A stretch of DNA of 10,223 nucleotides from Dehalococcoidia bacterium LH_S1 (GTDB lineage: Bacteria; Chloroflexota; Dehalococcoidia; SZUA-161; SpSt-899). The position numbers and the translations under genes were made by a program. The first letter of the stretch is position 1. Every line of letters starts with the position of its first letter. Positions 1 through 6,610 of the stretch are shown here, piece after piece. The stretch is from NCBI GenBank assembly GCA_023660035.1, contig JAGXOF010000028.1, positions 1-10,223 of the forward strand. The letters run 5' to 3'. The notes under the pieces are model-generated. The model was not told where the DNA came from. It ran no database searches and saw nothing but the letters and a program-made list of their open reading frames with translations.

Positions 1-176
1 GGGTGGGGGAGAACGCGGTAGGGATGGAGCTCTGAGGCAAGGATTAGTTCCTCGGGAGTATAGGAACAAAACCACCCGATGACCGGTCGGCCGATCCGCT
101 CCAAACTGGCAACAGGTTTCTCCAGAAGGTCTTCAACCTGTTCTAGAGCATGCAGCTTATCGCATCTTGAAGTCAT
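1..176 (-). CDS. 2-hydroxyacyl-CoA dehydratase family subunit, N-terminal part (cut by window edge)
   Basis: Reading the minus strand from the ATG at 174-176 gives 58 open codons running off the left edge. Residues 29-44 (GRPVIGWFCSYTPEEL) followed by ILASELHPYRVLP match the N-terminal signature of the 2-hydroxyglutaryl-CoA / 2-hydroxyacyl-CoA dehydratase D-component family (HgdB, FldB/C, BcrB/C-like). Family members bind a [4Fe-4S] cluster; Cys37 is a candidate ligand. They dehydrate (R)-2-hydroxyacyl-CoA or reduce aryl-CoA by a radical mechanism, with an ATP-dependent activator that is not visible here. The start lies inside the end of the acylphosphatase gene (20 bp overlap). I see no strong Shine-Dalgarno, so translational coupling is likely. 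About 85% of the usual ~400-residue protein is missing, so the substrate and the subunit type cannot be told. The family call is fairly secure from the motif. Confidence 0.72.
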   Translation of the reverse strand, partial: MTSRCDKLHALEQVEDLLEKPVASLERIGRPVIGWFCSYTPEELILASELHPYRVLPH

Positions 177-438
177 CAAAATTGCCTGTATATTCTCCCC
201 ACTCAACATCCACATCCTCAACCCTCGCCCCCATTGGTCCGACCTTGAGTTGATCTACCAGCTTCTCCAGCTTATCCCGTTCACCTTCAGCGCGCACCTC
301 AACCGTCCTGCCATTGGGAAGATTCCTGGCATATCCCTTCAGACCCAGTTTACGAGCGTGCTCTTTGACAAAAGAGCGGAAGAACACCCCCTGGACGAAA
401 CCGTAAACCTTGGCGCATAGAGAAGCAAGCTCCGGCAT
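157..438 (-). CDS. acyP: acylphosphatase
   Basis: A 93-residue protein of normal length for acylphosphatase, a small cytosolic alpha/beta enzyme that hydrolyses acyl phosphates such as acetyl or carbamoyl phosphate. The phosphate-binding loop VQGVFFRSF (residues 15-23) supplies the catalytic Arg21. GYARNLPNGRTVEV (35-48) supplies Asn39, matching Arg23 and Asn41 of the human enzyme. The reading frame is open back to 489, but the extra 17 residues are not family-like. The ATG at 438 is preceded by AAGGAGG at 450-456, 11 nt away, so 438 is the chosen start. It lies 86 bp downstream of tgt and has its own candidate promoter. It overlaps the following 2-hydroxyacyl-CoA dehydratase gene by 20 bp, which hints at joint expression, although acylphosphatases have no established role with that enzyme. 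Confidence 0.93.
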   Translation of the reverse strand: MPELASLCAKVYGFVQGVFFRSFVKEHARKLGLKGYARNLPNGRTVEVRAEGERDKLEKLVDQLKVGPMGARVEDVDVEWGEYTGNFDDFKMR

Positions 439-470
439 TTGTGTCCGTGCCTCCTTTTTACCGATGGGGA

Positions 471-500
471 ATAATACAGTGCGTGACAAAAGTCTAGCAA
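471..500 (-). promoter_or_regulatory. candidate sigma70-type promoter for the acylphosphatase gene
   Basis: On the minus strand TTGCTA (495-500) and TATTAT (471-476) are separated by 18 bp, matching 4/6 and 5/6 positions of the consensus. Initiation would fall near 464, leaving a leader of about 25-30 nt that contains the AAGGAGG ribosome site. It sits in the tgt-acylphosphatase gap, so the small gene and the dehydratase after it could be transcribed separately from tgt. This is a pattern match only. Confidence 0.4.
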
Positions 501-524
501 AGTCTGGAGACTCTGTAAAGAAAA

Positions 525-1709
525 TTATGTAAAGTTATTCCCCGACTTCCCCCTCTGCGACCGGGTCCACTTACGCTTCTGCTCCATCCTCGTCTCCTCA
601 TCCACGGGCTGGTAATTGGCCAGGAAGTTCTCCTTGAACTCAGCAAAGATCCCTTCCTGGATAGCCAGGTGCATTGCACTCATTAGATCTAAAATGAAAT
701 GCAGATTATGTATCGTGGCCAGTCTGTAGGCGAGAAGCTCATCGCACTTGAACAAGTGGTGAAGATACGCTGCGGAGAACGTACGGCAAGTGTAGCAATT
801 GCAGTAGGGGTCAACCGGGGCACTCTGGTCCTTAAAACGGGAATTGCTGATGTTCAGTCGGCCATTCCGCGTAAGGAACGCACCGTTACGGGCAATGCGC
901 GTGGGAAGAGCGCAGTCGAACATGTCGATTCCGTATGACACACATTCCAGCAGGTCCTCCGGCGAGCCTACACCCATAAGGTAGCGGGGCTTTTCCTCGG
1001 GAAGCAGAGCAGCCGTCTCCCGGGCAATGGAATACATGAGATGCTTCGGCTCCCCGACACTCAATCCGCCGATGGCATATCCCGGGAAATCCAGCGAAAC
1101 TAGATGCTTCGCCGATTCCCTCCGTAACTCAGGGGAAGTACCCCCCTGAACGATCCCGAAAAGCGCCTGATCCTCCCTCCGGTGCCTGCTTAAACATCTC
1201 TCCGCCCAAACATGAGTTCGGCGCATTGCCTCCCTCATCAAAGGGACATCATCAGTGTAGGCAACGCATTCATCGAAGGCCATGATAATATCCGCACCAA
1301 GTTCTTCCTGGATATCAATGGCAAGTTCAGGGGGCAGGAAATGCTCACTGCCATCGATGTGAGATTGGAATCGAACGCCCTCATCCGTTATCTCCCGCAG
1401 ATGTGCGAGGCTAAATACCTGGAACCCGCCGCTGTCGGTAAGCATTGGGCTATCCCAGGCCATAAATTTATGCAGGCCACCCAATTGCTTTACGATTTGG
1501 GACCCGGGACGCAAATACAGATGGTACGTATTCCCCAGAATCATCTCAGCCCCAACGTCTCTCAAGTCTGCCGGGGAAAGGGTTTTCACAGAACCCTGAG
1601 TGGCAAGTGGCATGAATGCAGGAGTGGAAACAGAACCGTGAGGGGTGTTTAACATGCCTGCGCGGGCACGGGTCTCAGGACACTGGGTATCTATTTCAAA
1701 AAGTGCCAT
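525..1709 (-). CDS. tgt: queuine/preQ1 tRNA-guanine transglycosylase
   Basis: A 394-residue Tgt, slightly longer than the ~370-385 typical of bacteria. It exchanges guanine 34 in the wobble position of GUN-anticodon tRNAs (Asp, Asn, His, Tyr) for preQ1 on the way to queuosine. Visible landmarks are TPAFMPLATQGSVK (29-42), TDSGGFQVFSL (91-101) with active-site Asp92, GIVQGG (185-190), YAIGGLSVGEP (211-221) and MFDCALPTR (263-271) with the nucleophile Asp265. The zinc site is Cys303, Cys305, Cys308 and His334 (CNCYTC and HNLHF). The C-terminal ~25 residues are basic and probably disordered. The start at 1709 gives the standard MALFEI N-terminus and has AAGG 8 nt upstream. It follows the CLC gene by 38 bp in the same direction and may be co-transcribed with it. 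No other queuosine genes are in the window. Confidence 0.97.
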   Translation of the reverse strand: MALFEIDTQCPETRARAGMLNTPHGSVSTPAFMPLATQGSVKTLSPADLRDVGAEMILGNTYHLYLRPGSQIVKQLGGLHKFMAWDSPMLTDSGGFQVFSLAHLREITDEGVRFQSHIDGSEHFLPPELAIDIQEELGADIIMAFDECVAYTDDVPLMREAMRRTHVWAERCLSRHRREDQALFGIVQGGTSPELRRESAKHLVSLDFPGYAIGGLSVGEPKHLMYSIARETAALLPEEKPRYLMGVGSPEDLLECVSYGIDMFDCALPTRIARNGAFLTRNGRLNISNSRFKDQSAPVDPYCNCYTCRTFSAAYLHHLFKCDELLAYRLATIHNLHFILDLMSAMHLAIQEGIFAEFKENFLANYQPVDEETRMEQKRKWTRSQRGKSGNNFT

Positions 1710-1747
1710 ACATTATACCTTGCAACTGAAATTTAAATGAAACACAG

Positions 1748-3541
1748 TCAACGCGGCTCGCTGACCCCTCTGATATACGCCCTGATAAAGTCATGGCGCC
1801 GCACGTATCCTAAGAGTTTCGTGCGATCATTGCGGTCGAGCACCGGGATGCGCCCATAGTCTCTTCCCCCGAGCCAGTGCAACACCTCATGAAGGGTCTG
1901 GTCAGGATAAGCCACAAACGGATTCTTAGTGGAAATATCATCAACAGTTAAATCGGTCACATTGAGGTCCTCAGCCTCGGTTGCATCATGGACATCCTGA
2001 AGGGTGACAACGCCCCTGAAGCAACCCTGCGCATCCACTACAGGGAAGCCATGGTGGCCCATTTTCTCCATCATTTGGAGGATACTATTAACAGGGGCAC
2101 TGGGCAAAACGGAAGGGAAATTACGGGTCATAGCCTGCTCAACGCTTACTGTCCTCATGACATCCCTTTCCTCAACAGGCCGCAATTCAATGCCTGATCT
2201 CCGCACCTTGGTGGTATAGATGCTCTCACGGCTGATCCATCGGAAAACAAGGTTGCTGGCCACCACCGCAAACATCAAAGGAACAATAACATTGTAGTCC
2301 CCCGTCATTTCGAAGAGCATTATAAATGCCGTAATCGGAGCCCTGGCCGCAGCAGCGAAAACCGCCCCCATCCCGATCATCGCATAGGCTCCCGATGGAG
2401 AGGTGACCGTAGGGAACAAGTAATTAACCGCCCGGCCGAAGACCCCACCAAACATCGCACCTATAAAGAGCGAAGGGGCAAAGATACCCCCACTGCCGCC
2501 GCTACCAATAGTGAGGGAGGTGGCGACTATCTTCAGAAAGCCCATAATTAGAAGCAACCAAAGCCCAAGCTCGCCAAGCAAAGCCTTATCGGTTCCCCCA
2601 CTCTCCAGGAAAACACCGCCGGGGCCGTAACCCGAGCCATATCCTACACCAAACAGGTCGGGATAAAAGAAACCGATAAGTCCGATAAACAGGCCTCCGA
2701 GAACAGGCTTGAGGTATTCAGGGAATCTCCATGCCTCGAAGAGGTCCTCAAACTTGTAGAGGCAACGAATAAATGCCCAGGCCACAAGGGCAGCCACTAT
2801 GCCAAGTAGCATGTAGAGGGGTATTTCCCAGGCACTTGTCATCTCGTATTGCGGAACTGTGAACGAAGGTCTGGTGCCCAGGAATACCCGGCTAACCATA
2901 TTGGCCACCACTGAACTGAGAACGACAAATAGGAAATTAGGACCAACAATACGGCGGATAATCACTTCCTGAGCGAAGAAAACGCCGGCAATAGGGGCAT
3001 TAAACGTAGCGGAGATACCCCCCGCCGCCCCGCACGCAACCAGGGTCCTTACCCAATTCTCGGGCAGCTTAAGCCACTGCCCGGCCGCCGAACCAAAGGC
3101 AGCCCCGATCTGGACTATCGGCCCTTCACGGCCAACCGAACCACCGCTGCCGATACATACCGCCGAGGCAAGGGATTTAACCACCGCCACCCGGGACCGT
3201 ATGCGCCCACCTTTGGCCGCCACCGCTGCCATAACCTCAGGAACACCATGGCCCTTGGCCTCCCTCGCGAAGAAATAGATCATGGGACCGAAGATGAGTC
3301 CACCTAAGGCAGGCAAAATAATAACGTAGTAATCACCCATGAAATCGAAGGCGCTCGTGCCTCCGGAGAAGAAAATACGCTGGAAGTTGGTAATCAACCA
3401 CCTGAAGACCACCGCCCCCAACCCCGCTACAACCCCGACTATCGCGGCCAGCAATATGCCGGTGGTATTCTCATGGGAGCGCAGAAAATCCCTTAGATAT
3501 AATAGGTTGTAAGACCTGGCTGCTCTCTTTACCTTTTCCAT
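1748..3541 (-). CDS. CLC-family chloride channel/transporter with C-terminal CBS domain pair
   Basis: A 597-residue membrane protein: a CLC core (about residues 25-440) and two cytoplasmic CBS domains (about 466-522 and 531-592). The pore motifs are present: GHGVPE (97-102, the GSGIP position), GREGP (137-141) with gating Glu139, NAPIAGVFF (181-189), GGIFAP (351-356) and Tyr442 in SIYT. The residue aligning with the internal proton glutamate of E. coli ClcA (Glu203) is Val193, and the pore Ser107 equivalent is His98, so passive channel behaviour cannot be excluded. CBS pairs usually bind adenine nucleotides and modulate gating. The ATG at 3541 is the only reasonable start, since an in-frame TAG lies 9 nt upstream. 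It has no clear Shine-Dalgarno, so initiation may be weak or near-leaderless. The gene diverges from tRNA-Leu and is followed closely by tgt. The family call is secure; ion selectivity and channel-versus-antiporter mode are not. Confidence 0.95.
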   Translation of the reverse strand: MEKVKRAARSYNLLYLRDFLRSHENTTGILLAAIVGVVAGLGAVVFRWLITNFQRIFFSGGTSAFDFMGDYYVIILPALGGLIFGPMIYFFAREAKGHGVPEVMAAVAAKGGRIRSRVAVVKSLASAVCIGSGGSVGREGPIVQIGAAFGSAAGQWLKLPENWVRTLVACGAAGGISATFNAPIAGVFFAQEVIIRRIVGPNFLFVVLSSVVANMVSRVFLGTRPSFTVPQYEMTSAWEIPLYMLLGIVAALVAWAFIRCLYKFEDLFEAWRFPEYLKPVLGGLFIGLIGFFYPDLFGVGYGSGYGPGGVFLESGGTDKALLGELGLWLLLIMGFLKIVATSLTIGSGGSGGIFAPSLFIGAMFGGVFGRAVNYLFPTVTSPSGAYAMIGMGAVFAAAARAPITAFIMLFEMTGDYNVIVPLMFAVVASNLVFRWISRESIYTTKVRRSGIELRPVEERDVMRTVSVEQAMTRNFPSVLPSAPVNSILQMMEKMGHHGFPVVDAQGCFRGVVTLQDVHDATEAEDLNVTDLTVDDISTKNPFVAYPDQTLHEVLHWLGGRDYGRIPVLDRNDRTKLLGYVRRHDFIRAYIRGVSEPR

Positions 3542-3569
3542 ATCTAACTATCTAAAGCACCAAAAATAG

Positions 3570-3598
3570 TTGATGCGAAGACTGAAAAGCGGTACAAT
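3570..3598 (+). promoter_or_regulatory. sigma70-type promoter of the tRNA-Leu gene
   Basis: TTGATG (3570-3575) and TACAAT (3593-3598) are spaced by exactly 17 bp, 4/6 and 5/6 matches to the housekeeping consensus. The -10 box ends 9 bp before the mature 5' end of the tRNA at 3608. Initiation near 3605 would leave only a few nucleotides of 5' leader for RNase P. The same short stretch must also hold whatever drives the divergent CLC gene, for which I find no convincing boxes. Confidence 0.65.
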
Positions 3599-3607
3599 TT
3601 GACATGT

Positions 3608-3692
3608 GCCGGGGTGGCGGAATGGCAGACGCGGCGGACTTAAAATCCACTGAATGTAAAAGTTCGTGCGGGTTCGAGTCCCGCCCCCGGCA
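3608..3692 (+). tRNA. tRNA-Leu (anticodon UAA)
   Basis: An 85-nt type II tRNA. The acceptor stem GCCGGGG (3608-3614) pairs with CCCCGGC (3685-3691), with discriminator A3692. The D stem is GCG/CGC around a GG-containing loop. The anticodon loop CTTAAAA has anticodon TAA at 3641-3643. A long variable arm (TGAA ... TTCG) marks a leucine-type tRNA, and the T arm is GCGGG-TTCGAGT-CCCGC. The CCA end is not encoded. The anticodon stem (GCGGA/TCCAC) has one C-A mismatch at the 28-42 position. It reads UUA and probably UUG codons. It is the only plus-strand gene in the window and converges on the 3' end of leuC. Confidence 0.95.
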
Positions 3693-3694
3693 TT

Positions 3695-3775
3695 CCCTTC
3701 ATACATATTCCCAAAAGGTATAAAAAGGTATACCTGTGCAAGGTATGCGGAATAACCGGGCCATGATATGAAGGG
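3695..3775. repeat. inverted repeat flanking the tRNA-leuC spacer
   Basis: CCCTTCATA (3695-3703), starting 2 bp after the tRNA, has a perfect inverted copy TATGAAGGG (3767-3775), with 63 bp between the arms. A further GGTATGAAG follows at 3778-3785 as a partial second copy. The repeat encloses the smaller hairpin at 3730-3746. It could help fold or end transcripts coming from either side, but a 9-bp repeat at this distance may also be chance. The remainder of the spacer, to 3825, shows no gene. Confidence 0.35.
3722..3746 (-). terminator. possible weak intrinsic terminator after leuC
   Basis: On the minus strand, 80 bp after the leuC stop, ATACCT-TGCAC-AGGTAT forms a 6-bp stem with a 5-nt loop, followed after three bases by TTTTT. 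The stem is short and AT-rich and the U tract is short, so efficiency is doubtful. It nevertheless lies in the right place to end the ilv-leu transcript before it runs into antisense tRNA-Leu. Confidence 0.35.
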
Positions 3776-3825
3776 GGTATGAAGAAATAGAGAAACGAAC
3801 CAACCCTCAAAAGCAAACAGATACA

Positions 3826-5082
3826 TTATGTCAATAGCACTTCAGGTCCGCCGATTCTTCCCAAGATAGCACTGGCGGCTGCTACCGCTGGATTGGCCAA
3901 GTAGACTTCGGAGTCGGGACTGCCCATTCTGCCTACAAAGTTGCGATTGGTGGTGGAGATACACCGCTCGCCTGCGGCCAGTATCCCCATATGTCCTCCG
4001 AGGCAGGGCCCGCACGTGGAGGTGCTAACCACAGCTCCGGCCTCGATGAAGGTCTCAACAAATCCCCGGCGTACTGCCTCCAGGTAAATCTGCTGAGAGC
4101 CCGGGATGATGATACAGCGAACATTACCATCGATTCTTTTCCCCTTGAGCACTTCAGCGGCTGTGGCAAGATCATCGAGTCTGCCATTTGTGCAACTCCC
4201 GATTACCGCCTGGTCTATCCGAATATCCACTGCCTTGCTTACAGGGATGGTGTTGGAGGGGAGGTGGGGTAAAGCCACTTGAGGCTCGATTTGTGAAGCA
4301 TCATACTCAACAACGCTCTGGTAGTTTGCGTCAGAATCGGGTTCCACAGCAGTGTACGAGCGATTGACTCTGCCCTTCAGATATTCCTGAGTTTTCTCAT
4401 CCACTCTGAAAAGTCCGGCTTTAGCGCCAGCCTCAATGGCCATGTTGGCCATCGTGAACCGGCTGTCCATCGACAGCGAATCAACCGCCTCCCCTGTGAA
4501 TTCCATCGCGACGTAAAGCGCACCATCAACCCCGATATCACCGATGGTGTAGAGGATCAGGTCTTTTCCGCTGACCCACTTTTGCAACTGCCCGTGGTAA
4601 ACGAATTTAATGCTCGTCGGCACCTTCATCCATATCTTGCCCGTAGCCATTGCCGCCGCGATATCGGTCGAGCCCATGCCAGTAGCGAAGGCCCCCAACG
4701 CACCGTAGGTGCAAGTATGGGAATCAGCTCCGATTACCACATCCCCGGGAGCTACCAGCCCTTTCTCCGGCAGGATGACATGCTCAATTCCCATCTCGCC
4801 GACCTCGAAGTACATAATTCCCTGCTCGTGAGCAAACTCACGCATGATCTTCGCCTGCTCGGCTGACGGTATATCCTTGTTGGGAACAAAATGGTCCGGC
4901 ACCATCACTATCTTGCTGGTGTTGAACACCTTCTCAACGCCGATGCGCTTAAATTCCCTGATAGCAATCGGGGCTGTTACATCGTTTGAGAGGACAAGGT
5001 CGACATTTACATTTATGAGCTCACCCGGACTCACATCCCCTTTGCCTGCGTGGGCAGCCAGTATTTTTTCGGCAATCGTCAT
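3826..5082 (-). CDS. leuC: 3-isopropylmalate dehydratase large subunit
   Basis: A 418-residue aconitase-superfamily protein that, with the small subunit LeuD, isomerises 2-isopropylmalate to 3-isopropylmalate in leucine synthesis. The [4Fe-4S] ligands are Cys297 (IGSCTNGR, 294-301), Cys357 and Cys360 (STCGPCLGGH, 355-364). GADSHTCTYG (118-127) and NRNFVGRMG (379-387) form further active-site elements. The length fits the shorter archaeal/homoaconitase-like LeuC group and not the ~466-residue E. coli type, so citraconate or homoaconitate activity is possible. The start at 5082 follows the leuA stop by 3 bp, and its AAGGGG ribosome site (5089-5094) lies within the last leuA codons, implying translational coupling. 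No leuD or leuB follows: a spacer and a convergent tRNA come next, so the partner subunit must be encoded elsewhere. Confidence 0.95.
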   Translation of the reverse strand: MTIAEKILAAHAGKGDVSPGELINVNVDLVLSNDVTAPIAIREFKRIGVEKVFNTSKIVMVPDHFVPNKDIPSAEQAKIMREFAHEQGIMYFEVGEMGIEHVILPEKGLVAPGDVVIGADSHTCTYGALGAFATGMGSTDIAAAMATGKIWMKVPTSIKFVYHGQLQKWVSGKDLILYTIGDIGVDGALYVAMEFTGEAVDSLSMDSRFTMANMAIEAGAKAGLFRVDEKTQEYLKGRVNRSYTAVEPDSDANYQSVVEYDASQIEPQVALPHLPSNTIPVSKAVDIRIDQAVIGSCTNGRLDDLATAAEVLKGKRIDGNVRCIIIPGSQQIYLEAVRRGFVETFIEAGAVVSTSTCGPCLGGHMGILAAGERCISTTNRNFVGRMGSPDSEVYLANPAVAAASAILGRIGGPEVLLT

Positions 5083-5085
5083 CCA

Positions 5086-6597
5086 TTACCCCTTCGATGA
5101 TAACAGTCGGTTGAGTGCATTCATATATGCCCTTGCGCTGGCCACGATCACATCTGTATGTGCCCCACGACCAGCGTAACGGCGTCCTTCACTCTCTATC
5201 CTTATGGTAACCTCGCCGATGGCATCAATGCCTTCGGTAACAGACTTCACGCTGAATTCGATGAGCTCATTCGGCACATCTATCAAGCGGTTGATAGCTT
5301 TATAAACAGCATCCACCGGGCCTGTTCCCTGTGCAGCATCGGATAGAATCTGCCCTTCAGGATCAGTCATCCTGACCGTGGCAGTGGGCATACCAGGATC
5401 GCCACAGAAGACCTGGACATGCTCCAGGTGATAGGTCTCGGAAACCGTTCTCAATTCCTCAGCGACAAGGGCCTCAATATCCCGGTCAGTGAGGTTCCTT
5501 TTCTTGGCAGCAAGGTCTTTGAAAGCCGCAAATGCCCGATGCAGCTCCGCATCCTCTAAATCATAGCCCAGTTCCTCAAGACGCTTCCTGAAGGCATGAC
5601 GTCCGCTGAGTTTGCCCAGAGGGAATGCGGTCTCAGAGAGGCCGACGGATTCCGGGTCCATGATTTCATAGGTTGTACGCTCCTTAAGCACGCCATCCTG
5701 GTGAATACCTGACTCATGACGGAAGGCATTCGCTCCCACAATGGCCTTGTTGGGCTGTACAAACATCCCCGTAAGATCACTTACTAGGCGGCTTGTCTTG
5801 CTGATCTGTGGGGCATCTATATCGGTGGTGTACTTCAACAGGTCATTACGGGTCTTGATCGCCATAACGATCTCTTCCAAAGAGGCATTACCAGCGCGTT
5901 CCCCAATGCCATTAACTGTACACTCAATCTGCCTCACTCCATGGTCAAGCGTCGCCAAGCTATTAGCTACAGCCAACCCCAGGTCATTGTGACAATGTAC
6001 ACTGACCACAGCACGATCAATATTCGGAACCTTCTTAAAGATACCATCGATCAGGTTGCAGAACTCCTGCGGAATGGTATAGCCAACGGTATCGGGGATA
6101 TTAACCGTAGTAGCGCCTGCATCGATGACCGCCTCCAGTATCTGGTACAGGTAATCCGGCTCAGTGCGCGTGGCATCCATAGGCGAGAATTCCACATCAT
6201 CAAGGTAGCCCTTGGCCCGTGCGACCATGTCCCGGGAAGCCTGCAGTATCTCGTCTCGACTCTTCTTAAGCTGATGGAGAATGTGCACCTCAGAACTGGA
6301 CAGGAAAACATGAATACGGGGATGCTGCGCATTTCTAACTGCTTCCCACGCCGCATCCACCGCCTCCGGCCTTGCGTGAGCCAATGCACATATAGTAGGG
6401 CGCCGGACCTCGTTGGCTATTTGGCGGATCGCCTCAAGTTCCTCCCTAGAATTCAGAGGAAACCCGGCTTCGATTATATCCACTCCGAGCTTGTCCAGCT
6501 GAGTGGCTATCTCCATCTTCTCATCGGGAGTAAGAGATGCGCCCGCCGCCTGCTCACCATCTCTTAAGGTTGTATCGAAGATGACGACTTTATCCAT
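5086..6597 (-). CDS. leuA: 2-isopropylmalate synthase
   Basis: A 503-residue LeuA, which condenses acetyl-CoA with 2-oxoisovalerate in the first committed step of leucine synthesis. The N-terminal TIM barrel carries FDTTLRDGEQ (7-16) with metal ligand Asp8, SVHCHNDLGLAVANS (199-213) with His201 and His203, and NGIGERAGNASLEE (229-242). The C-terminal LeuA dimer/regulatory domain (about 380-500) normally binds leucine for feedback inhibition. The segment FSPMDATRTEP (137-147) has Met140 where many family members have Glu. Length and operon position favour isopropylmalate synthase over citramalate synthase, but the two cannot be separated with certainty by eye. GGAGG lies 4 nt before the ATG at 6597; the gene starts 13 bp after the ilvC stop and leads into leuC. 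Confidence 0.94.
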   Translation of the reverse strand: MDKVVIFDTTLRDGEQAAGASLTPDEKMEIATQLDKLGVDIIEAGFPLNSREELEAIRQIANEVRRPTICALAHARPEAVDAAWEAVRNAQHPRIHVFLSSSEVHILHQLKKSRDEILQASRDMVARAKGYLDDVEFSPMDATRTEPDYLYQILEAVIDAGATTVNIPDTVGYTIPQEFCNLIDGIFKKVPNIDRAVVSVHCHNDLGLAVANSLATLDHGVRQIECTVNGIGERAGNASLEEIVMAIKTRNDLLKYTTDIDAPQISKTSRLVSDLTGMFVQPNKAIVGANAFRHESGIHQDGVLKERTTYEIMDPESVGLSETAFPLGKLSGRHAFRKRLEELGYDLEDAELHRAFAAFKDLAAKKRNLTDRDIEALVAEELRTVSETYHLEHVQVFCGDPGMPTATVRMTDPEGQILSDAAQGTGPVDAVYKAINRLIDVPNELIEFSVKSVTEGIDAIGEVTIRIESEGRRYAGRGAHTDVIVASARAYMNALNRLLSSKG

Positions 6598-6610
6598 TTA
6601 ACCTCCAGAT

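Noticed and set aside
1710..1740. TATAAT immediately upstream of the tgt start, possibly a promoter for a leaderless mRNA
   Set aside because: The box ends 2 nt before the ATG, so initiation would fall inside the gene; no -35 box is properly spaced, and the AAGG there fits a ribosome site.
3548..3826. A 92-codon minus-strand frame between leuC and the CLC gene
   Set aside because: It runs antisense through the tRNA-Leu gene and the repeats; the protein has no recognisable pattern and no ribosome site.
5941..6567. A 208-codon plus-strand open frame
   Set aside because: It lies wholly antisense to leuA, whose protein is unmistakable, and its translation resembles no known family; it is a codon-bias shadow.
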